NCBI RefSeq assembly: GCF_004345005.1
Contig: NZ_SMMX01000001.1
Span: forward strand, 62,001 to 126,000
Source: Extibacter muris
GTDB taxonomy: Bacteria; Bacillota; Clostridia; Lachnospirales; Lachnospiraceae
Reading direction: 5' to 3'
Length of the DNA stretch: 64,000 nt
Shown: positions 29,587 through 38,025 of the stretch, in pieces
Layout: every line of letters begins with the position of its first letter
Position numbering within the stretch: the first letter of the stretch is position 1
Program-made: the position numbers and the translations under genes
Notes under the pieces: generated by a model
What the model was told of the DNA's origin: nothing
The model's database searches: none
Seen by the model: the letters and a program-made list of their open reading frames with translations, nothing else

Positions 29587-29731
29587 ATGAACACGGAATT
29601 TATAAATTTGACGAAAGAGAACCTGTACGATGAGCACTTGTGCTGCATTATCCGCAGCAGGAAGCCCCACAAAGGGATTGAAGCGAAGCGGCAATGGCTT
29701 CTGCTGCCGGCTTAAAGAGAATACTCAATAA
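29587..29731 (+). pseudogene. 5' stub of a GNAT (YoaP-type) acetyltransferase gene
   Basis: A start at 29587 reads MNTEFINLTKENLYDEHLCC and on to IEAKRQWLLL, then stops at 29715. Shifting frame near 29703 gives CRLKENTQ and a stop at 29731, which resembles the next family residues (RLKEG type). Only about 45 of some 250 residues remain, so this is a frameshifted, truncated relic. Family recognition rests on this short N-terminus. Confidence 0.55.
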
Positions 29732-29752
29732 ATAACAGAAACGGTCCATTAA

Positions 29753-29792
29753 GAAGGGCTGCCGGGAAAATATGCTCTCCCGGCAGCCCTTC
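29753..29792. terminator. Bidirectional terminator
   Basis: A perfect 15-bp stem (29753-29767 with 29778-29792) with a 10-base loop stands just beyond the 3' end of the - strand substrate-binding gene and after the GNAT relic. Confidence 0.85.
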
Positions 29793-29802
29793 ATCCATTC
29801 TA

Positions 29803-30849
29803 TCATTTTGCCGCTTTGTCAGCGAAGTCGGTCGTCACGAGGTCGTCATACGGCACCCGTTCGTCAAGCTCGCCTGCGTCCTCCAGGATATCCTGGAGCA
29901 GCTCGAAGCTCTTCTTTTCAAATATGAGGTTATCCTTCCAAGTGTCCTGGTCATAGTATCTTGTCACGATAGTCGTGATAGTGTCCAGGTCCGTCTCCTT
30001 GAACTGGGGAGCGATGATGGAAGCGATTTCTTCCGGGGTGTGGGACTGTACGTAGTCCATACCTTTCTGGAGCGCATTCGTGAAGCCCTGTATTACGTCA
30101 GGGTTCTTGTCGATGTAGCTCTTCTTTGCAGAGAAGGCCGTGTACGGAACATAGCCGCTGTCGGTTCCAAGGGAAGCGACTACATAGCCTTCCTTCTCTT
30201 TTTCAAGACTTGTGGCCCCTGGTTCAAACTCGACGGTGAAGTCGCCCTGGCCGCCCGAGAATGCTGCCGCGGTGGAACCAAAGTCGATGCTCTGGTCAAT
30301 CTCCACATCCTTGGCCGCATCGATATTGTTCTGGCGCAGGATATATTCAAATACCATTTCAGGCATGCCGCCTTTACGTCCGCCGAGCACAAGCTTGCCT
30401 TTTAAGTCCTCCCACTTAAAGTCCGGCATTTCCTCACGGGCGACGAGGAAGTTTCCGGCCCGCTGCGTGAGCTGTGCGAAGTTCACGACATAGTCGTTGG
30501 CCCCTTCGTTGTACGTGTAGATAGAAGCCTCGGAACCCATGAAACCGATATCTGCTTCACCGGAGAGCACGGCGGTCATCGTCTTGTCGGCGCCAAACCC
30601 TGTCACAAGATCCAGATTGATGCCTTCCTCCTTGAAATACCCTTCTTCGATGGCGATATACATCGGGGCATAAAAAATGGAATGTGCAACTTCGTTGAGC
30701 GTTACATCCACCGTTTTTTGTTCCTTTGTCTCTCCGGCAGTCTCGGCCGTGTCTTTCGTATCCTTATCCTCTTTGGCAGAGGAGCATGCGGCCAGCATGG
30801 ACAGAGCCATGACGGCCACAAGCAGAACAGCAAGTAATCGCTTTTTCAT
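29803..30849 (-). CDS. ABC transporter substrate-binding lipoprotein, NMT1/SsuA type
   Basis: The 348-residue product has a signal peptide with lipobox LAAC (Cys about residue 22), then a linker rich in K, D, E and T, then a type-2 periplasmic-binding fold: FYAPMYIAIEEGYFKEEGI, AVLSGEADIGFMGSEASIY, and late helices. Relatives bring in thiamine pyrimidine precursors, sulfonates or nitrate. No permease or ATPase gene is adjacent, so it must borrow a transporter encoded elsewhere or be a relic of a full operon. AAGGAGG precedes the start. Confidence 0.85.
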   Translation of the reverse strand: MKKRLLAVLLVAVMALSMLAACSSAKEDKDTKDTAETAGETKEQKTVDVTLNEVAHSIFYAPMYIAIEEGYFKEEGINLDLVTGFGADKTMTAVLSGEADIGFMGSEASIYTYNEGANDYVVNFAQLTQRAGNFLVAREEMPDFKWEDLKGKLVLGGRKGGMPEMVFEYILRQNNIDAAKDVEIDQSIDFGSTAAAFSGGQGDFTVEFEPGATSLEKEKEGYVVASLGTDSGYVPYTAFSAKKSYIDKNPDVIQGFTNALQKGMDYVQSHTPEEIASIIAPQFKETDLDTITTIVTRYYDQDTWKDNLIFEKKSFELLQDILEDAGELDERVPYDDLVTTDFADKAAK

Positions 30850-30902
30850 AAAATACCTCCTTGATTGCTAATGGTATAATATATTCTGAAAATGCAGATA
30901 CG

Positions 30903-31916
30903 TTACTGTGAATCATTTGAAGATGCCCCAACCTGGTTATAGACGTTTACCGCGTCCAGAATGTGGAACTGTTCCGTATCATGGGTTCCGTCGGCTTTGG
31001 CGGTCACGAGGATGTATTCTTTTCCGTTGATGCCTGCCAGGCTTGCCAGGCACAGCCCGGCTTCTTCCGTATATCCTGTCTTTCCCCCGAGGATCTCTCC
31101 GCCGGTAACTTTGGCGCTGGACATATATTCGAACATCGTACTGTAGAACGTGAAGCCGTCCGGGTGCAGGTCCGATGGAAGGGTGCTGTGCTGGCTGCTC
31201 GTAAATGCCTCCCGGAAGTCGGCATTTTTCAGCGCATGCTTTAGTAGAACTGCCATATCTTCTACGGTAGAATAATGATTGCCGTCGTGCAGCCCCGTGG
31301 AATTGCAGAAGTGCGTACTGTCCATTCCCAGTTCTTTTGCCTTCTCGTTCATCAGCTTCACAAATGCCTCTTCGGAGCCGGCAATCCTTTCGGCAAACGC
31401 GAGGCAGCATTCTGCACCGGAAGGGAGCAGGATGCCATATAGCAGATCTCTAAGCTGTACGCGTTCTCCGGGCTGGAAGCCGGCCATAGAAGCTTCTTCC
31501 GCATACAGTTTCGGGAAGATGCGGGTGGAGAGGGTGACGGTTTCATCCAGATTATCCGTCTCTTCCACTGCCAGCAATGCGGTCATTATCTTCGTGAGCG
31601 AAGCAGGATATATCCTGTCCTGGCTGCCGCGCGCTGCAACTGCCTTGCCGCTGTCCAGGTCGATGAGGATTGCATGGGGGCTGTACAGGTTGTCTAAATT
31701 GACGGACAGGGAAGGAGAAGCGCCGTCATAGGTGATATCCGTATCTGCCTTACGTTCTTCTGACAGCAGAGGATATAATGTCTTCACGGCCAGAAATAGG
31801 GTGCATAAAAGGACTGCTGCTGCTGTCATCCCTGCAAAAGCGCGGCGTCTCCGCCTTCTGCGCCGCATCTTTCGCCTTTTGTCCGGGAGCTGCTTTTTAT
31901 GTTGTCTGTTGTTCAT
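30903..31916 (-). CDS. D-alanyl-D-alanine carboxypeptidase (S11 family)
   Basis: This low-molecular-weight penicillin-binding protein trims the terminal D-Ala of peptidoglycan stem peptides. The 337-residue protein has a very basic N-terminus (eight arginines in a row near residue 18), a membrane anchor (about 28-50), the active-site SLTK (about 108-111), the second motif SAE-like SGAECCLAF, and KTG in LGGKTGYTEEAG (about 278). It lies downstream of a VanRS-like two-component system on the same strand, which suggests control by it. It is not the M15 type of VanY or VanX. Confidence 0.9.
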   Translation of the reverse strand: MNNRQHKKQLPDKRRKMRRRRRRRRAFAGMTAAAVLLCTLFLAVKTLYPLLSEERKADTDITYDGASPSLSVNLDNLYSPHAILIDLDSGKAVAARGSQDRIYPASLTKIMTALLAVEETDNLDETVTLSTRIFPKLYAEEASMAGFQPGERVQLRDLLYGILLPSGAECCLAFAERIAGSEEAFVKLMNEKAKELGMDSTHFCNSTGLHDGNHYSTVEDMAVLLKHALKNADFREAFTSSQHSTLPSDLHPDGFTFYSTMFEYMSSAKVTGGEILGGKTGYTEEAGLCLASLAGINGKEYILVTAKADGTHDTEQFHILDAVNVYNQVGASSNDSQ

Positions 31917-32003
31917 TGCATATACCTGCCTTTTCTCGTAATATAACTTTACCCGTATTTATTTTACAGGACGCAACCTGCCGGTACTTTAAGATTCCAC
32001 TGC

Positions 32004-32026
32004 TTAAATCCTAAGAAAAGGCTAAG
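32004..32026 (-). promoter_or_regulatory. Candidate response-regulator repeats before the carboxypeptidase gene
   Basis: CTTAG occurs twice on the - strand exactly 11 bases apart (32026-32022 and 32015-32011), the spacing of tandem OmpR-family binding sites, with related TTAA(G) sequence further down. The site lies about 95-110 bases before the carboxypeptidase start. Binding by the adjacent VanR-like protein is an inference. Confidence 0.35.
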
Positions 32027-32043
32027 GAGAGGGAGAGATTTTG

Positions 32044-33216
32044 TTAATGGCAGGAAGGGAGGGACAGGCAGAAGGTCGTCAGTTCATCTCTGCTTTCTAC
32101 GGCAATGTCTCCGCCGTGCAGAGTGACGATTTCTTTCGCGATGGCAAGTCCCAGTCCTGCTCCGCCTGCATTCGTAGTCCGGGCTTCGTCCAGACGGAAG
32201 AACTTTTCAAATATCGATTCCAGCTTCTGGGCAGGTATCGTCTTTCCTTTATTGCGGAAAAATATAAGCGTTTCCTCCGCCCTTTCCTCGGCCCATATCT
32301 CGATTGCCGTATCGGGATAGCTGTAAGCTATCGCATTTTTTAATATGTTGTTGAATACCCGCGCAAGCTTTAAGGCATCACCGTAAATGGTCATGTCCTC
32401 TCTGACGTTAAGATGGGCCGTGTTGCCGTGGGAGGTGAGAAGCGGATAGAATTCGTCCGTCATCTGGACGAGCATATAACAGAGGTCTATCGTTTCCTTT
32501 TCCAGCGCAATCTGCTGCAGATTATAGCGGGTGATTTCAAAGAACTCGTTGGTGAGCTTCTCCAGCCTCTGCGCCTTGTCTAAAGTGATTCTTACATATT
32601 TCTCTTTCTGGCTGCCGGGCATATCCGAAGCCTCGTCCAGAAGGCTCAGATATCCGATGACGGAGGTGAGCGGCGTCTTCAGGTCATGTGCCAGATATGT
32701 GATCAGGTCGTTCTTGCGGGCCGCTTCTTCCTTCAGTATCTGCTCATGGCGCTGCATGGTGGATTTGATTTCAGCCATCTGCACGGAGAGTTCTGCATAC
32801 TCCTTTGGAAATATTTCCGTAGTTTCCGCGTCAGTCATCATATAGGTACGCAGGATGCGGCTGGTCTCTGTTATCGATTTTCTGACCTTGTCCCTCGCGT
32901 AGAGATGAGAGGTTACAAGGACGCTGAGCAGCCACAGTGTGACGGTAAGGATGAATATGGCGAGAAGCATAGATTTTAACTTGGGCCATACAGGGCTGTA
33001 GGTAAGCGCATACTGTCCCGTTTCCGGAAGATACTCGTTCTGGATGAGCATATAGTTCTTTTCAAACCACTCTACAAAGGCCCCGTTCCATAGGTTGTCT
33101 ATGAGATAGTAGATGATAAAGCACAAAGCAGGGACGATGGACACGGCGAAAAGGCTCCTGGCATATCGGAACGTGCCTGCTTTTGAAGAGGTGTCAGTTT
33201 TCAATCTTGTATCCAC
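32044..33216 (-). CDS. VanS-like sensor histidine kinase
   Basis: This is a 390-residue kinase with two membrane helices (about 22-42 and 84-105) around a short extracytoplasmic loop. The phosphorylated histidine is in YLAHDLKTPLTSVIGYLSLL, and N, F and G boxes follow (NNILKNAIAYS, FEKFFRLDEARTTNAGGAGLGLAIAKEIV). The H-box region is very like VanS of glycopeptide-resistance clusters. The assigned start is GTG and overlaps the regulator gene by 23 bases; a TTG 12 bases further in is better placed relative to the GGGGG ribosome site, so the start is uncertain. Confidence 0.88.
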   Translation of the reverse strand: MDTRLKTDTSSKAGTFRYARSLFAVSIVPALCFIIYYLIDNLWNGAFVEWFEKNYMLIQNEYLPETGQYALTYSPVWPKLKSMLLAIFILTVTLWLLSVLVTSHLYARDKVRKSITETSRILRTYMMTDAETTEIFPKEYAELSVQMAEIKSTMQRHEQILKEEAARKNDLITYLAHDLKTPLTSVIGYLSLLDEASDMPGSQKEKYVRITLDKAQRLEKLTNEFFEITRYNLQQIALEKETIDLCYMLVQMTDEFYPLLTSHGNTAHLNVREDMTIYGDALKLARVFNNILKNAIAYSYPDTAIEIWAEERAEETLIFFRNKGKTIPAQKLESIFEKFFRLDEARTTNAGGAGLGLAIAKEIVTLHGGDIAVESRDELTTFCLSLPSCH

Positions 33217-33889
33217 ACCCCCAGACTGTCTTTATATACTTTGGCTTCTCGAAGGAATCTCCCATCTTTTCCCGCAGGTGCCGTATATGGACGGTGATTG
33301 TATTGTTGCTCTTGCTGAAATATTCGTCATTCCAGATCTTGTGGAACAGTTCTTCGGAACTGACGACCGTACCCTTCTTCCGGCACAGGATATGCAGAAT
33401 AGAGAATTCAGTAGGGGTGAGGGACAGCGGCCTTTCGTTCAGCGTACATTCATGGGTCCTGACATTGATGACGAGCCCGGAGTGGACGATGACATCCTCC
33501 TTTGGCCCATCTCCCACGTTGTACCGCTTGTACCTGCGCAGCTGTGCCTTGACCCGCGCTACCAGCTCCAAAGGCAGGAAGGGTTTTGTAATATAGTCGT
33601 CGGCACCTAAGGTCAATCCGGTAATCTTGTCGATCTCTCCGTCCTTCGCGGTCAGCATGATGACAGGATAGCGGTGCTGCTCACGGATCTTCTGGCATAG
33701 CTCCAGCCCGTTCATATGAGGCATCATGATGTCCAGGATTGCCAGATCCAGCGTTTCGCTGCAGATACAGTCCAAGGCGTCTGAAGCGTTATAATATTTG
33801 AGTACGGTAAAATTTTCATTTTCAAGGTAGAGCGCGACAAGATCCGCGATTTCTCGTTCGTCATCCACAACTAATATTTTTTCTGACAT
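33194..33889 (-). CDS. VanR-like response regulator
   Basis: The 231-residue OmpR-family regulator has a receiver domain with the acidic pocket in VVDDE and phospho-Asp in DLAILDIMMPHMNG (about residue 53), Lys in TLGADDYITKPF, and a C-terminal winged helix ending YIKTVWGCGYKIEN. ITGLTLGADDYITKPF with LVARVKAQLRRY is the wording found in VanR proteins. It precedes and overlaps the kinase gene. No vanH/A/G/X/T genes are in the window, so a resistance operon is not shown. Confidence 0.9.
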   Translation of the reverse strand: MSEKILVVDDEREIADLVALYLENENFTVLKYYNASDALDCICSETLDLAILDIMMPHMNGLELCQKIREQHRYPVIMLTAKDGEIDKITGLTLGADDYITKPFLPLELVARVKAQLRRYKRYNVGDGPKEDVIVHSGLVINVRTHECTLNERPLSLTPTEFSILHILCRKKGTVVSSEELFHKIWNDEYFSKSNNTITVHIRHLREKMGDSFEKPKYIKTVWGCGYKIEN

Positions 33890-34064
33890 AGTGTTCCGGC
33901 TCCTTTCCTTTATATTTTATCAAGGGAAAATTGAGACTTTATGGAGATTCGCGTAAGATATTATTAAGATTTTCAGAACAGGGCACATATGTCCGTTGCA
34001 TGGCGCTTTGCCTGGCGGGTAACCGTAATTGCAAAAAGAGCCGGCCTCTACATTGTCCCCGCCC

Positions 34065-35063
34065 TTAGACAGTCCGGTCATGGTTGATCTCTTTGAAGAA
34101 CAGCCTGCGTATCTCGTCCCGGTCATGTGTCTGTCCGAGAATCCACATCATCTTCGCCACGATCGCCTCGGTCGTCATGTCGCCTGCCTGGAGGATGCCC
34201 GGATGTTCGCTGTATTTCTTGCCGACCTGGTACACGTCCAGATCGCAGCCCTCCTCCGGCACCTGGGTGGTGACGGCGAGGGCCTTTCCGGAATCTACCC
34301 ATCCAAAGATAGCCTTTTCAAAGGAGTCGTCATATTCGGGAATGCCGCCGATGCCGAATGTTTCCAGGATGATGGCGTCATATCCGCCGTCCAGCAGCCC
34401 GAAGAGGTCCGCCTTTACTTCCGGCGTGAGCTTCAGGACGAAGACCCGGTCATTCAGGCGTGTATAAGTGACGAGATCTCCTTCTGTGGGAAGGGTCCCT
34501 GCATACTTGCGTACGATGCGGTCGTCGTGTATGACGGCCAGAAGCGGAAAGTTCATGCTCTCGAACGCGTCAAAGCTCCGGGTCCTCTGCTTGCGGCCTC
34601 TCGTCCCGGCGACTGCCTTGCCGTTGAACACGATGGAGACATTGCAGGAGCCGTCGTCAAGAGCATAGAGTATGCTCTGGTAGACATTCAGCTTGGCATC
34701 GGTATACGGGTTGCCCATCGGCTTCTGTGAACCGGTGATGACGATCGGCTTCGGGGTGTTCTGGATGAGGTAGGAAAGGGCAGCGGCAGTATAGGCCATC
34801 GTGTCGGTTCCGTGCAGGATTACAAAACCGTCGTAGCTGCCATAGTGCTCCATGACGGCGTCGCGGATCTCCATCCACTGGCGCGGGCGCATGTTCGTGC
34901 TGTCGATGTTCATGAGCTGAAGGATGTCAAGCTCGCACTTGTCCTCGATTCCGGGAACGAAAGAAGCCAGCTCTTCCCCGGTCATAGCCGGGGTCAGGCC
35001 GCCTGCTCCTTCTTTGGAGGCTATGGTGCCTCCGGTTGCTATCATAAGTATTTTTTTCATCAT
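34065..35063 (-). CDS. ansA: L-asparaginase, type I
   Basis: The 332-residue enzyme hydrolyses asparagine to aspartate and ammonia. The first catalytic threonine is in IATGGTIAS (about residues 8-16) and the second is in VILHGTDTMAYTAAAL (about 82-97), with Lys in GSQKPMGNPYTDAK. No signal peptide is present, so it is cytosolic. The 175 bases between its stop and the VanR-like gene contain no gene I can support. Confidence 0.93.
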   Translation of the reverse strand: MMKKILMIATGGTIASKEGAGGLTPAMTGEELASFVPGIEDKCELDILQLMNIDSTNMRPRQWMEIRDAVMEHYGSYDGFVILHGTDTMAYTAAALSYLIQNTPKPIVITGSQKPMGNPYTDAKLNVYQSILYALDDGSCNVSIVFNGKAVAGTRGRKQRTRSFDAFESMNFPLLAVIHDDRIVRKYAGTLPTEGDLVTYTRLNDRVFVLKLTPEVKADLFGLLDGGYDAIILETFGIGGIPEYDDSFEKAIFGWVDSGKALAVTTQVPEEGCDLDVYQVGKKYSEHPGILQAGDMTTEAIVAKMMWILGQTHDRDEIRRLFFKEINHDRTV

Positions 35064-35133
35064 TTTTCAACCTCTCAATACATAGTCCATTTCTACCTTA
35101 CCCTCGTTTAGAATATGTGTCAAGAGCCAAAGC

Positions 35134-35610
35134 CTAGCAGAGCACGATGACGCGCCGGGGCGTCGTCTGGGCAGGGATGCTCCTCGTCGAGGCGCTGTAG
35201 TATACGATCAGAAGCCGTCCGCCCAGGTCGCAGTTAAAATGCTGTCCGTTGGAGGTGACGACATCGGTCGTCCTTGTCATGTTCAGCTTAAGAGAGCCGT
35301 CCTCCGAAGTCAGGCTTTCATCGAAATAGCCGGCGTACATATTCTCGCTCGGATTCTTGCGTCCGATGATGACGGCCCGGTACTGGGGCGGAAAGATAAG
35401 CGGTATAGCCAGGTTCGCATCATAGAATGCAATCACGTTCATTCCTGGCCGCAGACGTACTTCATTGATGACATAAGAGTCAGGGCCTACTACAAAGTTG
35501 GTGATGCCATCAGCATTGCGGATAGAGACGAGCAGTTCACAGCAGTTGTCACGCATGGATGTAATATTTTGTACAATCCCTGTTACAGGGACAAGTTTCA
35601 TGTCAGCCAT
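35134..35610 (-). CDS. Hypothetical protein, probable OB-like fold
   Basis: This product of 158 residues starts MADMKLVPVTGIVQNITSM and is rich in beta-forming stretches (NFVVGPDSYVINEVRLRPG, MNVIAFYDANLAIPLIFPPQ). I recognise no named family; similar short proteins are common in Lachnospiraceae. The start at 35610 is preferred over an ATG 15 bases upstream because GGAG stands 9 bases before it. It reads on the same strand as the small gene upstream and may be co-transcribed with it. Confidence 0.6.
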   Translation of the reverse strand: MADMKLVPVTGIVQNITSMRDNCCELLVSIRNADGITNFVVGPDSYVINEVRLRPGMNVIAFYDANLAIPLIFPPQYRAVIIGRKNPSENMYAGYFDESLTSEDGSLKLNMTRTTDVVTSNGQHFNCDLGGRLLIVYYSASTRSIPAQTTPRRVIVLC

Positions 35611-35646
35611 AATCAAACACTCCATTTTTGATTAATATATGCTGAG

Positions 35647-35862
35647 TTATTTTGTTTGTTCGTCTCCTTCTTCCTTCTTCAGATTCGATGCCTTCCCGTT
35701 TGGAGGCAGGAAGTGGTACAGGTCTTCGTAGGATTCCAGCTCCCCTACCGAGATGGGCTCGGATGGGATGAGCCCCGTGCAGTCCCAGGAAGAGGCTGCA
35801 TTGGACAGATAGTCATAAGAGTCGATGAGGTGCTGGTTCTCTAAATCTTTTTTATCTTTCAT
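35647..35862 (-). CDS. Small acidic hypothetical protein
   Basis: A product of about 71 residues, MKDKKDLENQHLIDSYDYLS, later EPISVGELESYEDLYHFLPP, with a charged C-terminal tail. A strong AGGAGG stands upstream; both the ATG at 35862 (11 bases away) and a TTG at 35868 (5 bases away) are possible starts. No family recognised. It lies 22 bases before the preceding gene in the same direction. Confidence 0.6.
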   Translation of the reverse strand: MKDKKDLENQHLIDSYDYLSNAASSWDCTGLIPSEPISVGELESYEDLYHFLPPNGKASNLKKEEGDEQTK

Positions 35863-35868
35863 AGTCAA

Positions 35869-36165
35869 GGATACCTCCTGTTTTACAATATTTGTGGAAC
35901 GGTTCAGGCAAGGACGCGTGTACCTTGCCGACTGAAGCTGTCTTTAGAATATGTAAAAAGAGAAATGTACATACTGTATATTATTTCCATGGCGGCGGCA
36001 AACGCGAGCGATCCTATATCTGCAGCCGCTTTTCCAAAAGACGCCGCGAAGATGGGATACTACGCCGCTTGCGGCAGGATGATCGACTTGTGGTAGAAAG
36101 AACCGGGAAATTATGGTAGTATGTCATTATATAAAGTTATTTTAAACGAACAGGAGTTTTTTATC
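35869..36165. other. Intergenic stretch without a convincing gene
   Basis: About 297 bases between divergent genes. Short open frames exist in both phases near 35960-36095 (one reads MYILYIISMAAANASDP), but none has a ribosome site or a recognisable family, so a relic is the most that can be said. The right end holds the AGGAG site for the PHP gene. Confidence 0.4.
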
Positions 36166-36906
36166 ATGGAAGAGCAGAATATTCATATAGCAATCGATAC
36201 ACATACCCATACGCTTGCGAGCGGACATGCTTACAACACGCTGCGCGAGATGGCCAAGATGGCGGCGGACAAAGGGCTTTCGGGGCTGGCGGTGACAGAG
36301 CATGCGCCAAAGATGCCGGGAACGTGCCACATATTTTATTTCCAGAATATGAGGGTCGTGCCGAGAAATATGTATGGCATAGAGCTTCTGATGGGAGTGG
36401 AGCTGAATGTCATGAACGGGAACGGTGAGGTGGATCTGCCGGAATACCTGGTCCGCGAGCTGGACATGGCGATAGCGAGCATCCATGTGCCCTGCTATGA
36501 AGGTGAGCTTGACGAGAAGGAGATCACGCAGACATATATCAACGTGATGGAGAAGGACTATATCGACATCATAGGGCACCCGGACGACGGCAGGGTTCCG
36601 GTGGATTATGAGGCGCTCGTAAAAGAGGCGAAGCGGACAGGCACGCTGCTGGAGGTGAACAATTCCTCCCTGAGGCCGGGAGGGTTCCGCCAGGATACGC
36701 ATCGCAATGCCGCCCGCATGCTCAGGCTGTGCAAGGAGTACGGGACGATGGTAGTGCTCGGATCGGACGCACACATGGATGTGGACATCGCCGACTGCCG
36801 GTATTCAATGGAAGTGCTGAGGGAGGCTGCTTTCCCGGAAGAGCTCGTGGCTAATACCTCTCTGGAAAAATTCAGGGCTTGTCTAAAACGGAATAAAAAA
36901 CTATAG
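36166..36906 (+). CDS. PHP-domain phosphatase, YcdX-like
   Basis: The 246-residue protein starts AIDTHTHTLASGHAYNTLREMAKMA within the first 35 residues, with the metal-binding H-x-H of PHP hydrolases. Further ligands lie in VTEHAP, IASIHVPCY, DIIGHPDDGRVPVD and LGSDAHMD, the YcdX-type trinuclear zinc site. Relatives hydrolyse phosphate esters; the natural substrate is not known. The start at 36166 follows CAGGAG with a 9-base spacer, rather than an upstream ATG. Confidence 0.88.
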   Translation: MEEQNIHIAIDTHTHTLASGHAYNTLREMAKMAADKGLSGLAVTEHAPKMPGTCHIFYFQNMRVVPRNMYGIELLMGVELNVMNGNGEVDLPEYLVRELDMAIASIHVPCYEGELDEKEITQTYINVMEKDYIDIIGHPDDGRVPVDYEALVKEAKRTGTLLEVNNSSLRPGGFRQDTHRNAARMLRLCKEYGTMVVLGSDAHMDVDIADCRYSMEVLREAAFPEELVANTSLEKFRACLKRNKKL

Positions 36907-36970
36907 ACTTTACGAATTTAGTGTGCTAAAATGTAACGGTAATGAATTCTGTTACGAAGGAGATAATAGT

Positions 36971-37264
36971 ATGAGTAAAAAGATTAGGACCGAAGCAGTA
37001 GACTATCTGTTTCGTGCTATACTAAGTCTGGAAGATAAAGAAGAGTGCTATACTTTTTTCGAGGATATCTGTACCATCAACGAGCTGCTGTCGCTGTCGC
37101 AGCGCTTTGAGGTGGCAAAGATGCTGAGGGAACATAAGACCTATCTGGAAATCGCCGAAAAGACAGGGGCGTCTACCGCTACGATCAGCCGTGTGAACCG
37201 TTCCCTGAACTATGGAAATGACGGTTATGATATGGTGTTTGAGAGGATCAAGGAAGATAGATAA
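36971..37264 (+). CDS. YerC/TrpR-like small DNA-binding protein
   Basis: The 97-residue protein (MSKKIRTEAVDYLFRAILSL) matches the YerC/YecD family related to TrpR: an all-helical body with an HTH near residues 50-80 (LREHKTYLEIAEKTGASTATISRVNRSL). The role in bacteria is only partly known. GAAGGAGATAATAGT precedes the start at 36971. A strong bidirectional terminator follows. Confidence 0.88.
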   Translation: MSKKIRTEAVDYLFRAILSLEDKEECYTFFEDICTINELLSLSQRFEVAKMLREHKTYLEIAEKTGASTATISRVNRSLNYGNDGYDMVFERIKEDR

Positions 37265-37298
37265 AAAAGAAATAGAGCGGTCCGCTCTATTTCTTTTT
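37264..37298. terminator. Bidirectional terminator
   Basis: A 17-bp perfect stem (37264-37280 with 37282-37298), A-run on one side and T-run on the other, between the convergent yerC-like and DUF1836 genes. The stop codon of the - strand gene lies inside it. Confidence 0.88.
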
Positions 37299-37901
37299 AT
37301 CCTGATTGTCCGGTTCAGGCAGTTCGTCTATGAGCTTTTCTATAATGAGCTTTTTGACATACACGTCGAAGCTCAGGCTGCATATGAACGAGAAGAGCTG
37401 CAGGTAATCCCTCTCTTCGCCTTCCTGCGCTTCTGAAAAACTTTCGGTAGCAGCCTTGTGCGTCCTGGCCACCTCTTTCTGAAGCGAGTCGATGCGCGCC
37501 TTCTCGGTCTGGCATATCTCTTCGTAGATAGAAGTAAGGTCGAAACTGCCACCGGTATCAAAATATTTTCCGGTAATCGGTGCCAGCAGAGTCTCTATAT
37601 CCTTGATGGACAGGATGTTCTTAAAGTAGTAGATGAAGATAAGGACGAGAATGTGCTCTCTCGAATACTTCTTCTTCACCGGCGGCGGGAGAAGGTTGTT
37701 CTTCGCATAGTTGTTGATCATCGTCTTTGTCAGAATCTTGTCTTCAGGAAAGCGCTTCGTAGAGCTCAGCTCCTTTTCCATGAATGTAGTTACCTGGTCC
37801 ATATATAATTCTATATTTGGAATGCTGTCAGGTCTCACATAATCAATCCGCGAGATGCTGGATAAGATACTGTTCAGCATATCTTTTGTATCAATCGTCA
37901 T
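37287..37901 (-). CDS. DUF1836 family protein (HTH-containing)
   Basis: This 204-residue protein has a MerR-like helix-turn-helix near residues 50-90 (DKILTKTMINNYAKNNLLPPP, then KKKYSREHILVLIFIYYFK), the DUF1836 signature. The rest is helical and charged with a lysine-rich end. Function is not established; a transcription role is likely from the HTH. It is monocistronic. Confidence 0.8.
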   Translation of the reverse strand: MTIDTKDMLNSILSSISRIDYVRPDSIPNIELYMDQVTTFMEKELSSTKRFPEDKILTKTMINNYAKNNLLPPPVKKKYSREHILVLIFIYYFKNILSIKDIETLLAPITGKYFDTGGSFDLTSIYEEICQTEKARIDSLQKEVARTHKAATESFSEAQEGEERDYLQLFSFICSLSFDVYVKKLIIEKLIDELPEPDNQDKKK

Positions 37902-38025
37902 ATTATTATCACCCCAATATAGTCATTATATAGTGTTAAAAACTATATGGCAAGTATTTTCTGAGACGTCCCCCTTGACAGCCTGTGCTATGATTTAAGT
38001 AACAATATAAAAGGAGCTGTGAGTT

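Noticed and set aside
30903-31916. Calling the carboxypeptidase VanY
   Set aside because: It has the SxxK/KTG motifs of S11 penicillin-binding proteins, not the zinc motifs of M15 VanY/VanXY.
35892-36119. 75-codon + strand open frame in the gap before the PHP gene
   Set aside because: Arg/Lys-rich composition, no ribosome site, no family likeness, and overlapping equally poor frames.
37975-37994. TTGACA ... TATGAT before the SRAP gene as a promoter
   Set aside because: The two boxes are only 8 bases apart, too close for sigma-A; a real promoter could not be assigned.
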